This document shows positions 6,777 to 21,700 of a stretch of DNA of 50,448 bases, piece by piece. The notes beneath the pieces are model-generated. The model ran no database searches and had not been told where the DNA came from. It saw only the letters and a program-made list of their open reading frames with translations. The stretch covers positions 1 to 50,448 of the forward strand of contig CAVKBM010000008.1 of assembly GCA_963654355.1 (NCBI GenBank). The letters run 5' to 3'. The stretch's first letter is position 1; the number at the start of each line of letters is the position of its first letter. Both the position numbers and the translations under genes were made by a program. Source of the DNA: UBA1181 sp963654355 (GTDB taxonomy: Bacteria; Bacteroidota; Bacteroidia; Bacteroidales; Paludibacteraceae).

Positions 6777-9700
6777 CTATCTAACCAATGTTATATAGCC
6801 CTTCGTTTCTCCTGATTTATGCATTCCTTGGATTTCTCCTTGGTAAGAGAGGACATAACCATAGACGCCTTGTGGACAAGGATTGCCTTTTTTATCGTTA
6901 CCGTCCCACTCTGTATGCTCCATGTCGCCTTCAAAGACGATCGTTCCAACACGGTTGTAAATGATCAACCTGAAGTCGCTTACGAGAATCTCGCTTAATC
7001 CGTTCTCTTGGAATGTTCCGCTGACACGGAAAACATCATTCACTCCATCGTTGTTTGGCGTGAAGGCTGTTGGTGCCCAGGTGTTACGCCATACATGGAT
7101 GTAGGTGTCTCCATGGTAAACGCATCCGTTGGTGTCGGTGGCAGCCACTTGTACGAGGAAGGAGTCTTTCTCGTAGGTGTTAGGGAATTTGTAGCGGGTG
7201 TAGTTGCCAGTCACGGTGTCGGCTACGTCCTCTCCAGTCTCCCAGCCAGTCTCCTCGCTTCTGTTGATTGTCCATGTCCAATTTGCCTTTTCTGGATAGT
7301 CTCCAGAGAGGGTGATGATTGGGTTCTTCTCATCGATGACTCTTGGCGTTACAGAGAAGATCATTGGATCGAAGTCCATTGGCGAGATTGTGATGGTGTC
7401 GCTCGACTCACATCCATATTCTGATGTTCCAGTTACAGAGATTATAGTCTTCTCGTAAATGGTCGCATCCACATGGTCGGCTACGATTCCGTCAATGTCA
7501 TAGCTTGAAGGGTCGCTCGTCCAAATGTAGTCCTTGGCACCTGTCGCAGTCAGGTGTATGTTCGTTCCCACTTCAGGACAACCAGACATAGTGTTCATCG
7601 TCAACTTAACTGGCGGAATGTCATGAACGGTTACGTCTACATATTTCTGAGATTGACACTCGTTGTAGCCAGTTACGATTACCCAGTAGCGCATGCTCTT
7701 CTTCAATCGTTCTTCTAATTTCTGACTTGTTACGCCGTTGCTCCAAACATATTTGTAACCTCCATTAGCGGTGAGTGATACTTTATCGCCTGCACAGATT
7801 TCGCGGTCTCCTGATATGGTAATGTTTGGTACAGACAAGGTGTCGATTGGCACGCTGATCGTGGTTGCGCATTGTCCTAATTGTCCAGTCAACTTCAAGA
7901 CATCTGATCCGTTTGGTTTGAACTTGTACGTGTAGTCGTTGCTACGTTCGGTCATTGTGATGACGGTGTCCTTGCCATCGTGTACGATAGTCTGGTTCCA
8001 TGTACGCTCCCACATATAGGTTTCAGCTCCTTGTCCTAAGAAGGTGACTGCATCGCCTATACATACGGTTCCGCTTCCTGTCGCGAAGACATCAGGGGTG
8101 CTAATCGTTTTAATGGTCTTAGACTTCTCTGTCGCACATCCGTTGTAGTCGACTCCCTTCACGAAGAGGGTGAGGGTGCGGTCTATCATATCGCCAGGAA
8201 TTGTAATGTATGATTGATTCGTCGAAATGTTGTCTTCATACTTGCGAATGTTGATACCCCAATAGTATGTCTGAGCATCTCCTGAACCCATCACTTGCAA
8301 GTCGGTGTTCGTACATACCTCGTCGGCACTGATGATTGAGAAATCAGGAAGCTTGTTGACGGTTACCATCTTAGAGAGAGTCTCCGTACATCCGTTTTCT
8401 GAAGTACCTATGACTGTGTAGGTGGAACTTTCACTTGGATAAGAGGTCAAAGAATCGGCATATACATTGTTATTCCATTTGTAGGTCAACGCTCCAGTCG
8501 CTTTCAATCCGATTCTCTCGCCGGCGCAGACAGCGTCTGGTCCGGTGATGTTCAACACTGGTTTGGCGATGACTTCCACGCTTACGCTTGAGTCTTTCTC
8601 ACATCCGTTGAGCGATGCCTTCAAAGTGTAGATTGCTGTGCCTACGCTCTCTGGATAGTCGGTCATCTGGTTCGTCTTTGAACCAGTAGACCACTCGTAG
8701 TTGTTACCTCCAAAGGCGGAGATGCTCAACAAATCTCTTTGGCAGACTGTCGCAGGTGCTACGAAGGTTAACTCTGGGAATGCCTTGCTCTTGATCACGA
8801 AGTCGCGCTTCGTTGTACATCCGTAGAGGTCGACTGCTTCAACATGAACGTTCGTGTTCTGCGTTACAAGAACGTTAACTCTGTCTTTGGTGTCTCCCAT
8901 CTCCGTTCCATTTTCGCTCCATGACCAATTATAGGTGTACTCATCTTCAGCATTGTTTGGAACAGCCTTAAACTCTGCTGTTGAGTTTTTACAGATCTCT
9001 CTGTTTCCTTCAACATCGAAGTTAGGCAATGGCTTAACTGTTACGGTCGCATTTGCGGTGTCCGTACATCCGTTCTCTCCCGTACCTGTTACGGTGAAAG
9101 TCGAATTGTTGAATGGTGATACTTCTATCTTTTCTGTTACATCTCCCGTACTCCATACATAGCTCTTACCTCCTTGACCAATCAACGTCATCGTGTCATT
9201 GGCGCAGATATAGTCGCTACTCATCTTGATAGTTACGTTTGGCAACTCCTTGACAATAATTTCAACAGTGTCTTTAGCCACACAATTGTTCGTAGAACCA
9301 GTCACAACGTATTTCGTGTCTACTTTTGGAACAACATTCAATGTGTTGCTCTTGCTCAATGTGTCTGATGGATCGTCTGCTGTCGTCCAAGCGTAGGTGC
9401 TTGCTCCTGTTGCTGTGATAGAGGCGAGTGAGTTGAGACATATTGAGCCTGGTGATGTGCAGGCGATCACTGGAATGTCGTTCTTGCGAACTTGCCATGT
9501 CGCTGAGTTCTGACATCCATTCGTGTCGACACCGACAACTGCAAAGGTCTTTGTCGCTGTGATGACAGGGTGGATGGTGTCTGTCGTTTCTCCAGTCTGT
9601 GTCCACAAGTAAGTGGCTGCTCCCTTACCAACGAGGGTTGCCTGGTCGCCGTTGCAGGCAGCGTCGTCTCCAACTATGCTTACGTTAGGCAATTGGTTCA

Positions 9701-12700
9701 CCTTGATGGTGATAGAGTCTCGTGCCTCGCAATGTCTTGAGTTTCTTCCAATCAACGTGTATGTAGTCGTTGAGGTAGGAGAGACGTTTACTCCTTGTTG
9801 CGCAGATCCGATACTCCAAATGTATTCTGCCAATCCGTCGTTACCCGACAAATATGTGCTTCGTCCGATACAGATGACGTCTGATGTCGCCGTAATCTGA
9901 ACGGTAGGAAGGTTGATCTTCTTTATGGTCTTTGTAACTTCCGCCGTACATCCGTTGGTTGTACCATAGAGGACGTAAGTCGTCTTCTTCAAGATGCTGT
10001 CGTTGAGCATGTTCGATGTGGAAAGCGTGTCGCTTTCGTTCTGACGCATCCACACGTATGAGGCTGCTCCTGTCGCAGTGAGGTTGGCTACCGTTCCGTA
10101 GCATGCCTCGTCAACGGAAGTAATCTGAACATCTGGGAACGATTTCGTCTTCACGGTCTTCTGCGCAATATACTGGCAACTGTTGGTGTCTGTCGCCTCT
10201 ACGATGAAAGTCGTGTTCTCATTGATTTTCGTGATGAACGTGTCTGTGATCACGTTAGAATTGCTCAACCACTTGTAGGTCGAGATCTTCTTTCCTCCGC
10301 CGTAGTCAACGTACAAGGTGTCTGGCGTGCCTTCACATACAAGGTCGTTGCCCATAATCTTGAACTCTGGCAATGGGTTCACTTTCAAAACGAACTCTGC
10401 GGTGTTCTTACATCCGTTTCTATCTGTTCCTTCTGCGGTGTACTTGGTCTGGACAAGAGGCGAAACTTTAATGTTCGTCTTCGTGTCTCCTGTACTCCAA
10501 ACATAGGTCAATGCGTTCTTTGCAGTGAGGATGATAGAGTCGCGTCGGCAAATGGCGTCTTTGCCAGTGTTCGACTCTATGGTTACGTTTGGCAACTGCA
10601 ATACGCTGACTTTCACGCTATCCTTAGTCGTACATCCGTCTGTTGTGCCTTCTACCACGAATGTTGAGTCCTTAGTGATGACTGCTGTGAAACTTCTTTG
10701 GGATGCATTCAATCCTTCCCATTGGTAAGCATTGGCTCCTTGTGCCGAGATGACAGTTGTTGATCCATAGCAGACATCAACAGGAGAGGCTGCTACCGAT
10801 ACGCTTGGATATGCTTTGGATCGAATCAATTTTTCGGCTTGCTTGTAACATCCGTTCGTGTCTGTTACTGTTACCGTGAAAGTCTTGTTTGATGTGATCG
10901 CTGTTGTCAACGTGTCGTCGGTTACGTCAGGGAAGTTGGTCCATACATACGTCTTGATGGCCTTCTTATCGTCAACCACGGCTTTCAATCCGAACGTGTC
11001 TCGGTTACATATAGCGTCTACCGATGCGATTGACACGTTTGGCAATGGCATTACGATGAGCGTTGTGTCGGCAGTGTTTTGGCAACCGTTTTTACCGTAG
11101 CCTGTTACGCGATAGATGGTAGAACTGCTTGGCGCAACTCTAATCGTGTCTGTTGTCTGCTTGGTACTCCAAATGTATTTGCCTGAAACTCCGCCTGTTC
11201 CAATCATATAACGGTAGTCTTGACCCTTACAGATAGCATCACTGGCAGGTCCTTCTGCTGTGGCAAGGTCGATACCGATGGTCGGCAACTCAAGTTTGCG
11301 AACTTTGAATGAGTCGCGAGACTGACATCCGTTGGCGTATCCTGTTACATAGAAGACCGTGTCTTGCGTGATGACATCCGTACGGAAGCTCTTTGTTGAT
11401 CCGTCAATGTCCCATCTGTAGGTGCTTGCGCCTCGAATAGCGAGCGATGCTCTTGAACCATCACAGATTGAATCAACGTATTCTTTCTCCAAAACAGGAG
11501 GGTTGATGTTGCTGATCTTCTTGCTGGTGAGGTATCTACAGCTATACTCGTTGACAGCGAGCAAGTAGAAGGTGGTGTCTTGGGTGATGACTGCCTCCAA
11601 CTGTTCGTCTTCCGTGTATTTGTATTTCTTGATGAAATTTTCCGCTTTTGTCGTGTCGGCAGACGAATACCAAGTGTACTCTCTTCCTGTCGTAGACTGT
11701 GCCTTCAACTTGAGGGTGTCATTCTTACAGATAGAAGAAAGCGCATCTATCATCACGTCGGTTGGCAATGGACGTACAAGAACATTGGCTGACACTTCCG
11801 TCTTACAGTTATACTGGTCTGTTGCCGTCACCGTATAGTCTCTTGTTGAGGCTGGTGACACATAGATGACATTGTCGCTTGATCCGTTATGTCTCCATTT
11901 CAATGTGGTCGTTCTGTCTTCTACTGCATTGTCGCTGACTTTAAGTTCTGCGTTGTCGTTTAGACAGATAACAGCATTGTTCACGGTGAAGACTGGCAAC
12001 TGTAACGTGTCGATTGTGATATCGTAGTTGGTTGAACATCCGTTCTTCCATCCTGTTACGGTATATTTCTGTTTCGTCGTCAACTGCTCGATAGAGAAAG
12101 TGTTGCTATCGTCTAATCCTTCGGCATCTGCTTGATTCCATTGGTAGGTCTCCGCTCCGCTTACATAGATTACGATGTTTCCACCCTTACATACGCTGTC
12201 TCGTCTTGTACTTGTTCTATGTGTGATGATAGGGAACTCTTTCGCCTTCAATGTTGTCGTCGCTGAGTCTATACATCCGTTAATGTCTTTGACTACTAAC
12301 CAATAGGTGTAACTGTCATTGTCAATAGTAGGCTGGTAGGTGGCGTTTATAGCTCCTTCTATCATTGAACCATCTTCGTTATGCCATTGGTAACTTTCAA
12401 CTGCAACATCACTGGACACATCGGCTTTCAACTCTGTATTGTAGCCTCGGCATACATAGTCGCTATCTTGTGCAATGGCAACAACTGGCAACTTGTTGAC
12501 TGTAACGTCAATTTCGGCACTGTTTTTACATCCGTGAATGTCTTGTCCCGTTACTGAGTATGTGTTTACTCCGCTTCGAGTAGGAATGACGGAGGTCTTG
12601 GCATCTACGGCGCCGTTTGTCCACTTGTATTTGCCATCAATACCTCCGTGTGCCTCCAACTCCGCAGACTTACCGAAACAGATAGGAGCAACGTCATCGA

Positions 12701-15700
12701 TGGTGATGATTGGTAATTTCCATACCTTAATGGCCGTGTCTATGGTCGCCGTACATCCATTAGAGTTTCCTATGACATGTATTTTCTGACGGTCGACGAC
12801 GTTCTCCAAACGATAGTAGTTGTTGGTGTAATTGTTGCCATCTTCATTCTTGATGACTTGCCCGTTTACTTCCCAAACATATCCGTTCGTCGCTCCTGAT
12901 ACATATACTGTTCTTGATTCGTTGTAGCAGACGGTGTCGTTCTCCATCCTCATGCTGAGAACAGGGTACTCCTTGACTTTCACGCTTGTCTTCATGCTTG
13001 AACGACAACCATGTTCGTCTTTCGCCCATACGATGAATGTCGTGTCTTGTCCTACACTGTGCGTGTATGTGTTGGCGGCAGCGTAGTCGTTGCTCTCCTT
13101 TTCATCTACCCAAACGTATTCAAGTGAACGGCTGTCGCCTGAGTTGGCTGTGATTTCCGTCTCGGTGTTGCGGCATATCGGTGTCGTAGCCGAGAGTGTG
13201 AATACAGGCAACTCGTAGATGGATACGGTTGCGGTTGTTTTGTTGGTACAACTCTTTCCATCTGTTACTTCAACTTCGAATGTTGTCTGGTTTGTCAATG
13301 TGTTCGTGGTGAACTCTGCTCCATCACTCTTAGCATCTGCCCAACGATAGGTGATGTCGCCCACGTTGCTGCTGGTTGCAGTGGCCGTGAGTGTCGCTGT
13401 TGTGCCGTAGCATACGGTCGTTCCGTCGGCGGTTACGACTGGCAACTCCAATACGTTCACCGAGTAGGTCTCGGAAGATGCACATTGGGTGGTGTCGGTT
13501 GATGTCGCAGTCACAGTGAACGACTGTGTCGCCCCGTTCGCAAGATTCAAAGTAGGGTTGATGTAGCGTGTGTCTTCTCCTGTCTCCCATTGGAAGGTGG
13601 CGTCGACATTCGCACTTACTTCAATGTAGGCGGATGTTCCATCGCAGACTTCTACGTCCTGCTTGCTCACCGTGATGATTGGTGTGGCGTTGACTTTTAT
13701 GCTATGCTCAACCTCTGTGTAACAGTTCTTTTGGTCTTTGTCGTATCCGCGTACTATGAGAACTGTATCCTGGGTTACCTTGATAGACATAGCGTCTGTG
13801 CCATCGGTCTGCGCAATCAACTGATCGTGGCTGTTATACCACTCATATCTGTAATTCAGATTTCCAGCGGATGTCGGAGTGGCGTAGAGATATGAGGTCT
13901 TGTTGACGCAGACTTCCTTGTCTCCTTTGACAGAAAACTCTGGTTTAGGATTAAGTGCAACGTAAATCTGGTCTGTGTTGACGCATCCCTTGAGGTCTCT
14001 TCCTGATAAAGTGTATTGTGTAGCCTTGCTAGGATAGATAGCGTAGGTCGTGTCGTCAACTGTATAACTTCCGTTATCCCACTTGTAACTCCATCCTAAG
14101 GTAGGATTGTCTACTCTTAGGGTGTCGTCGTTGCCTTGACAAACGGTCGTGCTACCTTTTATCTTGATAGTTGGCAAACTCCATGCTGTAATGTAGAACG
14201 AAGAGTCGTTCTTACATCCATTCATCGTGCCGACTACATAATAGCCTGTCTGGTCAGTTTCCAGACCTTCTGTTGTTGTGTAGCTACTTGCCGTTGACAA
14301 CGGAGTGCTTAAGTCTTTTTCGCTATACCATGTGTATCGAACGTTTTTGTTTTGCCCTGACATAATCGTCTTAGATCCGATACATGTGTCTCTGAAGGCG
14401 ATGTTCAACTGTGGTATCTCTTTGGTGTTGACCGTTATCTTCGTAGAGTCTTCACATGAACCTGCCGTGCTGGCGGTTCTTGCATAGATGGTGTATGTCT
14501 CTACGTTAGGATATTCTCCTACTGAGTAGTCGTGGCTGAGGTCGCTTCCGTAGTTGAGCGAACCGTCTGATTCACGATTCCATGCGTAGGTCAAATTTTT
14601 GTCGGATACTGAAACGGTTACTGTTCCGTTCTCACAAACCGTTTTTTCGTAACTTGACTTGATGACTGGCAATGAGTGTACGGTCAGTGATGCGCGTGCA
14701 GTGTCGTAACAACCGTTCGCATTCCAACCTACGACGTAATAGTTAGAACTTAAGTCAGGTGTGACAGTGAGTTCATTGTCAACGTCGTTTACGGTAACAT
14801 CTTTGCGTGATGTCTCGTTATACCATTTGTATTTATTCAACCCTGCAGTTGTCGTGAACGTGTGCGATTGTTTGTAACAAATCTCGGAGTCCTCCAACTC
14901 CATCTTTGGCAACTCGTTCATCTTAATGGTGAACTCTCGCGGTGTCGTACATCCATCTAATGTAGAGTAGACGTAAATCGTTGTGTCATGGTCTACCTTG
15001 ACGCTGATAGAATAGGTGTTAGACAACTCTACGCCAGATTTGTCTTTCCAAACGTATTTCTCTCCACTTCCGCTGACAACCAATGTGGCTGTTTGATTCT
15101 TACAAATCTCGCTTACGCTGGTAACTGTCGTGATCGCAGGATTCTCTTTTGCTTTGACGGTGATTGTGTATGAAGAGTCGCAATTCAGTTTTGTCTGGTC
15201 TACCGCAGACACTTTCACTTTCAAGTCTGATTTGAGTATGTCTTTCGGCAAAGTGAAGGTGTTGTTGTTTACACCAGAGATAGTCGCATTGGCGATGGCG
15301 TTTCCGTCTTCGTCTGTCCAATCATAAGTGTAGGTGTTGGTCTTGTTGACCGGTGTAGCAGTGAGTGTTACGACAGAGTCAATACAGAACGATCTGTTCT
15401 CTGAAACTTCAAACTTAGGAAGTTCTTTGATAGTGATCGTGATGTCTTCTTTGGTTGCGGAACATCCATTCGCATCTGTAATCTCAACAGAGTGGTTCTC
15501 TCCATCTGTAGATGGTACGAATGTATAGGTTTCGCTGTTTAAAGACGACTTGCCGTCCCACTTGATGTTCTTGATGTCGCTATTCGTGTATGTCTTTCCG
15601 TTTGTAACGTAAAGCGTCACCTCACTATTGCTACATCCCGTTACATTGTCAACCATTGGTTGTGGGGTAGGGAAGTTGTCTATTTCTATCGTTCCTACTG

Positions 15701-18700
15701 CTGTACAACCGTCCATTGACGCCTTTACAGAAAATGTTGTCTTTTGATCAATAGCCTCGGTGGTGTAGTTTTGTCCTGTCTTGCTCTCGTCGTTCTCCCA
15801 AACGTATCTTGTACTGCTGGTTGAAAGTCCACTGTTGGTATTCTCAACTTTCAAGCTTGCTTTGCTGTCATAACATACCATGTTCTCGGCATTGCCACTG
15901 GTGAGTGTCAACGCAGGGTTGGCTTTCGATACGAGTTTGAACTGGCGTTCGGTCGATTCACAACCATTCTCGTCTTTTGCCCATACACTATAAGTTGTCG
16001 TTGTTTGTGCATCGGCAGTAACCTTGGTCGTGTATTTCTCGCTTCCGCTATAGTCGCTTTGCGTGTCCCATTTGTATGACAAAGTCTTTTCTGCTGTTGC
16101 CTCGATTGTCACGGTGCTGTCTTGGCATACTTTCGTGAGGGCTGGAACTTCAAAGTCTGGCAAGGTATTGACATTCACGACAAGCGTGTCTGATGCAGAA
16201 CATCCGTTTGCATCTTCTCCCTTGACAATGTATGTCTTGCCCTGAGTTGCCGTGAAGTTCACAACGTCTGTCTCTTGCGAGTTGTCTTCCCATACATATC
16301 TGTTGATGGTGTGAGCATTGTCGGCTGTGGCTTTCAAACTGAAGTCTTTGTTATAACAAATGGCTGTCTGTCTGCGGTTGTTTACTTTTGTAATCAACAA
16401 TGCGTCGCCAACCTCATCTTTGCCGTCGTAAGCCGAGATGCTGATAATTGGTAACTCATAGATGCCCAACTGAACAATTTCTTGCGTTTCACAACCGTTC
16501 TGCTTTCCTATTACGGTGTAGGTAGTTGGTTCGGTTACTTCAATATTGACAGATGCAGAGGTGAACTTAGTGTCGTTGTTGCTGTCATTCCAAATATAGG
16601 TGGATGCTCCCGTAACGGTGAGCTGTGCAACAGATCCTTTACATACTGTAGTGTTACCAGCTATCGTCAATGTAGGGTTCTCCTTGACATCTACCGTTAC
16701 TGTCTTATATACTGCACATCCATCGTTGTTCCATGCGTAAACACGAATCGTTTTCTTCGTAGTTACATTGTCTATTGTCAATGTGGTCTCGTATCCGATA
16801 GTGTCCGTTTTTGTAAGAACAAGCGAAGCGTCGTCTGTCTTTCCTGTGATATCACACCATCTCACTTGTTTCAGGTTGTTTCCGTTGACGGTCAATTTCG
16901 CCTCAGTGCCATCACAGACAGATGTTGGTGCATCAACAGTGAAGGTCGGATTCGTGTATGAACCGAGTTCAAAGGTCGCCGAACTTGAACAGTATTTTTT
17001 GTTCGTTGCGGTTGGGTCTATTGCATACATGCCTTCCACTGTGTAGGTGGTTGTTCCTGTTGCTGGCGCACTGACGGTGATCGCATCTTGGGTCTCTCCG
17101 TTGCTCCATTTCCAGGTGTTTGCCTTAGAAGTGGCATCTATGGCTTTGAGTTCCGTTGTTGTCTCTTTACATACGAACGCAGGACCAGAGATTGAGAGTT
17201 CTGGCAACGAATATGAAGTGATGGTCGCCTTGACCGTCTTCTTACAATCTAACGTCGTGTTTGAAACGACATGGCGAAGAATTCCTGTTACGTTGTATTC
17301 GTTTGTTCCAACCTTCACATTGGAAGCTGTCCAAGATGTGTTTGGCGTTTCTCCGTCCGTCGGCCATATATAGCGGTTGGCAGTGTTTCCTGCGTTGGCA
17401 GTGAGTTTCCCTGTCTCACCGTCACAGATAACGACAGGGTCAATCTCAACTTCAGGATTTGCTTTTACAACAACAGTCTTTGAAATGTTTGCGGTACAGA
17501 TGAGATTGCCTGCGTCTGCGTATGTCTTTGAAGTCTCAAGTGTGATTGTTTTGTCCGTAGCTCCTGCTGCTTCTTCAAACTCGTTATTGTTGCTATCTGT
17601 TCCATTCCAGGTGTATTTGTCTGGAGTGGACTCGGTGCTGTTGGTGTTGGCTACAACTTTTATTGTGCTGTCAGCACAGATAGCAGACACAACATCCAAG
17701 GTGACGGTTGGGTTCTTCTTGACTACGACAGTGAACGCTTTCTCGCTGCTACATGCTGTCTGATTGTCGGTTACGGTTACCGTGTATTCTGTGTCTTCTG
17801 ATGGTGTAACGGCATTTTCTGCTGTTGTTTTTCCGTTATTCCAAGTGTACGAATAGTCTCCCGTTGGAGTGGCAGTCAAAGTGGCTGAACTATTCTCGCA
17901 AATATATTTGTCTCCTGTTATGTCGACCAAAGGAAGATCGTTCACCTTGATTGTGAATGAAGAATCGGTCTGACAACCGTAACTGTTCGTTCCTTTCACA
18001 TGATATGTGGTGGTCGCAGTATTACTATATGTGTGAGAGGTTCCGTTTACGCCTTCCGACTCTCTGCCTTCTTCATACCAAACGTATTTGTCTGCGCCTG
18101 CGCCTGCTCCAGATACGGAAAGGGTAGTGCTTTGACCATTACAAATGGTGCGTGGTCCAGAAATGTAGAGCGTTGGACTGTTCTTCATCGTTACTGAGAA
18201 GTCTTTGCTTGTCGACACACATCCATATCCGTCGGTTCCCGTTACAGTCACCTTGAGGTCTGTGTTGACTGGAAGTGAGATAGGGTTGACGTCGTCCTTC
18301 CCACTCTCGTCTGCTACGCTCCAAATGTATGAAACATCAGTGTTTTTCGTGCTTTCTGATGTGGCCGACGCTGTGAGAACTACGCTGTTGCCTTTACATA
18401 CATTCTTGTCTCCACTGATGGTGATGACAGGGTTCATCTTCACTTTCACCTCCATTGTGTCGATTGCGGTACATCCGTTGTTGTCTGTTACGCTGACGAA
18501 GTAGGAGGTGTTGCTGTTGAGTTTTGCGGTTGTCATCGTTTCTCCGTTGTCTCCGTTCGACCACGCGAATTTATATGGTGCAACTCCATCTTGGGCTGTT
18601 GCTTTCAGTGTCGTTGAACCGCCCTTACATACTATTGAGTCTCTCTGACGCAGTGTGTTGGCGTCATCCATTGTGATGGCTATAGTCGGTTGTGGATGCC

Positions 18701-21700
18701 ACGTCGTTGTTACTTCGGCAGTTTTCCTACATCCGTCTTTCGTAACCGTTACATAGTAGGTCGTTGGCTTCTCCACAACAACGTTGTATTGGCTGGATCT
18801 GCTTAATGTCGTTCCTTCTCCGTCTTTCCACTCATACTCTGAAGAGGTAAGCGAAGAGGTGGCAACTAATGTCGCTGTGGCATTCAAGCAGACAGGGTCA
18901 ACCGTTGCGGTAACGGTTGGATTCGGCTTGGTCGTAACAGTGATAGAAGCATTGTTTACACATTTTAGTGCCGTATTGTCTGTACACTCAACATTATAGG
19001 TGTAAGAGTTTTCGGTTCCTAATTTGACCTTCACCGTGCTGCCACTGATTGTAGAACCATCAGCGTTGCTTGTGATTGTATTTCCTTCGTTACTCCAAAC
19101 GTAGGTGTAACCCTCCGTGTATGGAGAAATGGTGAGCTCTGCGACAGAGTCTTGACAAACTGCGTTGACTTTTGCAATGCCAACGCTTGGCAACTGTTGG
19201 ATTTTTACAGTGTGGAATGCGGTGTCGCTACATACCAAGTCGTTTGCAAGTCCTACTATCTGATAATGCTTTTTACCGATAGCGAAATATTTCGTCTCCA
19301 CTTTTGGTGATACTGAAATATTCTCTTTCCCTGTAGCGGTTGCGCCTGTACTCCAGGTGTATTCGGAATTTTTGTCTCCTCCTGAAACTTGAAGTTCTGC
19401 GCTACTATTCAAACAGATGGTCGAATTTCCGTTCGTTTCTCCGTTGATTTGGATAGTTGGCAAATCCATTACCTTGATGTTCAGGTCTCTTTCAAACTCA
19501 CAACCATTATTAGCAGTGAAATGAAATGTGTATTTTGTGTCTGCCACAGGAGACAACTTGTAGTTGTAACTTGATGTGGTAGCATAGCTTCCATCCTCCA
19601 ATCTCTGGTAGATAGACTTCATCGACTGTGTCTGGATAGAGATTGTGGTGGCACTGTTTTTACAGATGACAGAGTCTCCCGAGAATGTGACAGTCGGCAG
19701 ATTCTTAACCTTGAGTTCTACGAGTTTGTTGTTACTACATCCTTCTGTGCTGGTTGCAGTTACATAGAACACTGTGTCTGAGGTGATGGTAGGAGTGAAT
19801 TTGTCTGCACCGCTGTGAATAGCGTTCCCTGTAGGCGTCTTCTTGTCTGCACCTACTGCATACCACTCAATTCCATTTGTATAGTTGCTCAAAGTCAACT
19901 CCGCTTGAGTTCCCATACATACGTTCGTCTCTCCATCAACCTTGATTTCTGGTGCATCAATGACGTTGAGTTCTATAGACTTAGAAGTTGAACATTGATT
20001 GTTCTCGCCGAAAGGAACGGTTGCAGTATAGGTGCGGGTTCCTATCATTGTTGGCTCAACATGGATAGTGCTACTTATCGTCGTGTTTACAACAGTGTTT
20101 GTATTTGTGATACTGTTGTTGTCTCTGTTTGTAGCCCATCGAACTGTTGAAACCTCTGCACCGTTAAGTGTACCTTCTAATACTAATTGGGTTTCCCCGT
20201 TCAAACACAATGGATTGTCTCCGTTATTGAGAATCTCGGAAAGCATAGGTTCTGCAAATATTGTCGGAGTAATCTGTTTCTTAAGCGTACAGTGTCCGAG
20301 TGTTCCCACAACGGTGAATATTGTCTTTCCGTCTGTGGCAACCTCTTTGTATGAACCTGCATGTTCTTTGTTTCCTTCGCTGTCTGTCCAACTCCATTTG
20401 TAGGTGGTGTTGGCAGAGTTAGAATTCTCTACCTTGATAGTTGAATTTGCGCCTGGACAAACCGTCTTTGCAACTAAGTCGAATGTTGGCATATCGCTCT
20501 TGGTTGCGGTGTAGGTGGCTGTATTCGTACAGGTTACATCGTCGGCATACTTTATTGCTCCTGTTACGGTGAATGTAGATGTTGTCTTTCCATCTGCTAT
20601 CTTCGCTTCAAGAGTGTTGTTTAACGTACCTGTTGCGTTGCTCAGCGTTGTGCCGTCTTGATTCCAAACGTAGTTTTCTGTCGCTCCGTTCGCATTTGCA
20701 ACCAAAGTGATGGCAGAGTCTGCGCAGACTTTCTTGTCGTCGCTCCATGCGTAGTTGCTTCGTTCAATTGTAATCTTAGGCAACTCTAATCTCTTGATCT
20801 CTTTTGTCGCTGTTCCGACACATTTGTTAGCGTCTGTCTCTGTGACTGTGTATATGCCCTCACGGTTGATGTCTGTCAATGTCGCGCCATCGCCTGCCTT
20901 AGGTCCACTCCAAGTAAATGTAGAGCTAGCCCTGCTTGCGGCATCTTTAACTGTCAATTCTGCGGTAGAACCATAACAGAAATTCTTCCCTTCTATCTCT
21001 GGGGTAGGAAGCGCGTAGACTTTTACGCTGACTGTTTTTTGTGCATCACAGGTGTTTCCTTCTGAAGTCGTTGTGTATGCGTTGACTGTAAGCGTCGAAT
21101 CCTTCGTAGGTGCTACAGAGTACTCTAAATAGCCTTTCAAACCGCCTTCCCATTGAATTGTCGCTCCTGCGGTTGGTGAAGAGGCGGTAACACTGACTGC
21201 GTTCCCTTTACATACTTCAACTTTGTCGGCTACCGTAATCTCTGGTCTCTTCTTGACAGATACCGTGTAGACTTCAGAACTTGTAGCACAGGAAGGTGTA
21301 CCCTCGTTACCTGTTACCGTAGCCTTGATTTCACCTGTTACGTCGGCTATGGTCAACGTCTTCATGTCTGCCGAGAACTGTAATCTGCTTGCAGGTACGG
21401 ATGCTCCATCTTCGGTGACTGTCCAACTAATATTTGAAGAGACTCCGCTTGCGGTGAGTGTTGCATCAGCATTCTCGCAAATTTCAACATCGCCAGAGAT
21501 AGTGATAGGGTTTGGCGTAACCACTGTCACTGTTTGCGATGCGCTGTTCACACATCCGTTCTCATTGGTGGCTGTCACACGGAACGTAGTGTTGCTGGAA
21601 ACGTTGCTGACTGAGTTTGTCTTTCCGCTTCCTATTTCATTATTCCAACTCCATGCGAAGTTTTTGTCCTCGGTAGTAGAGTTGGTCTCTTTGTCGCTGA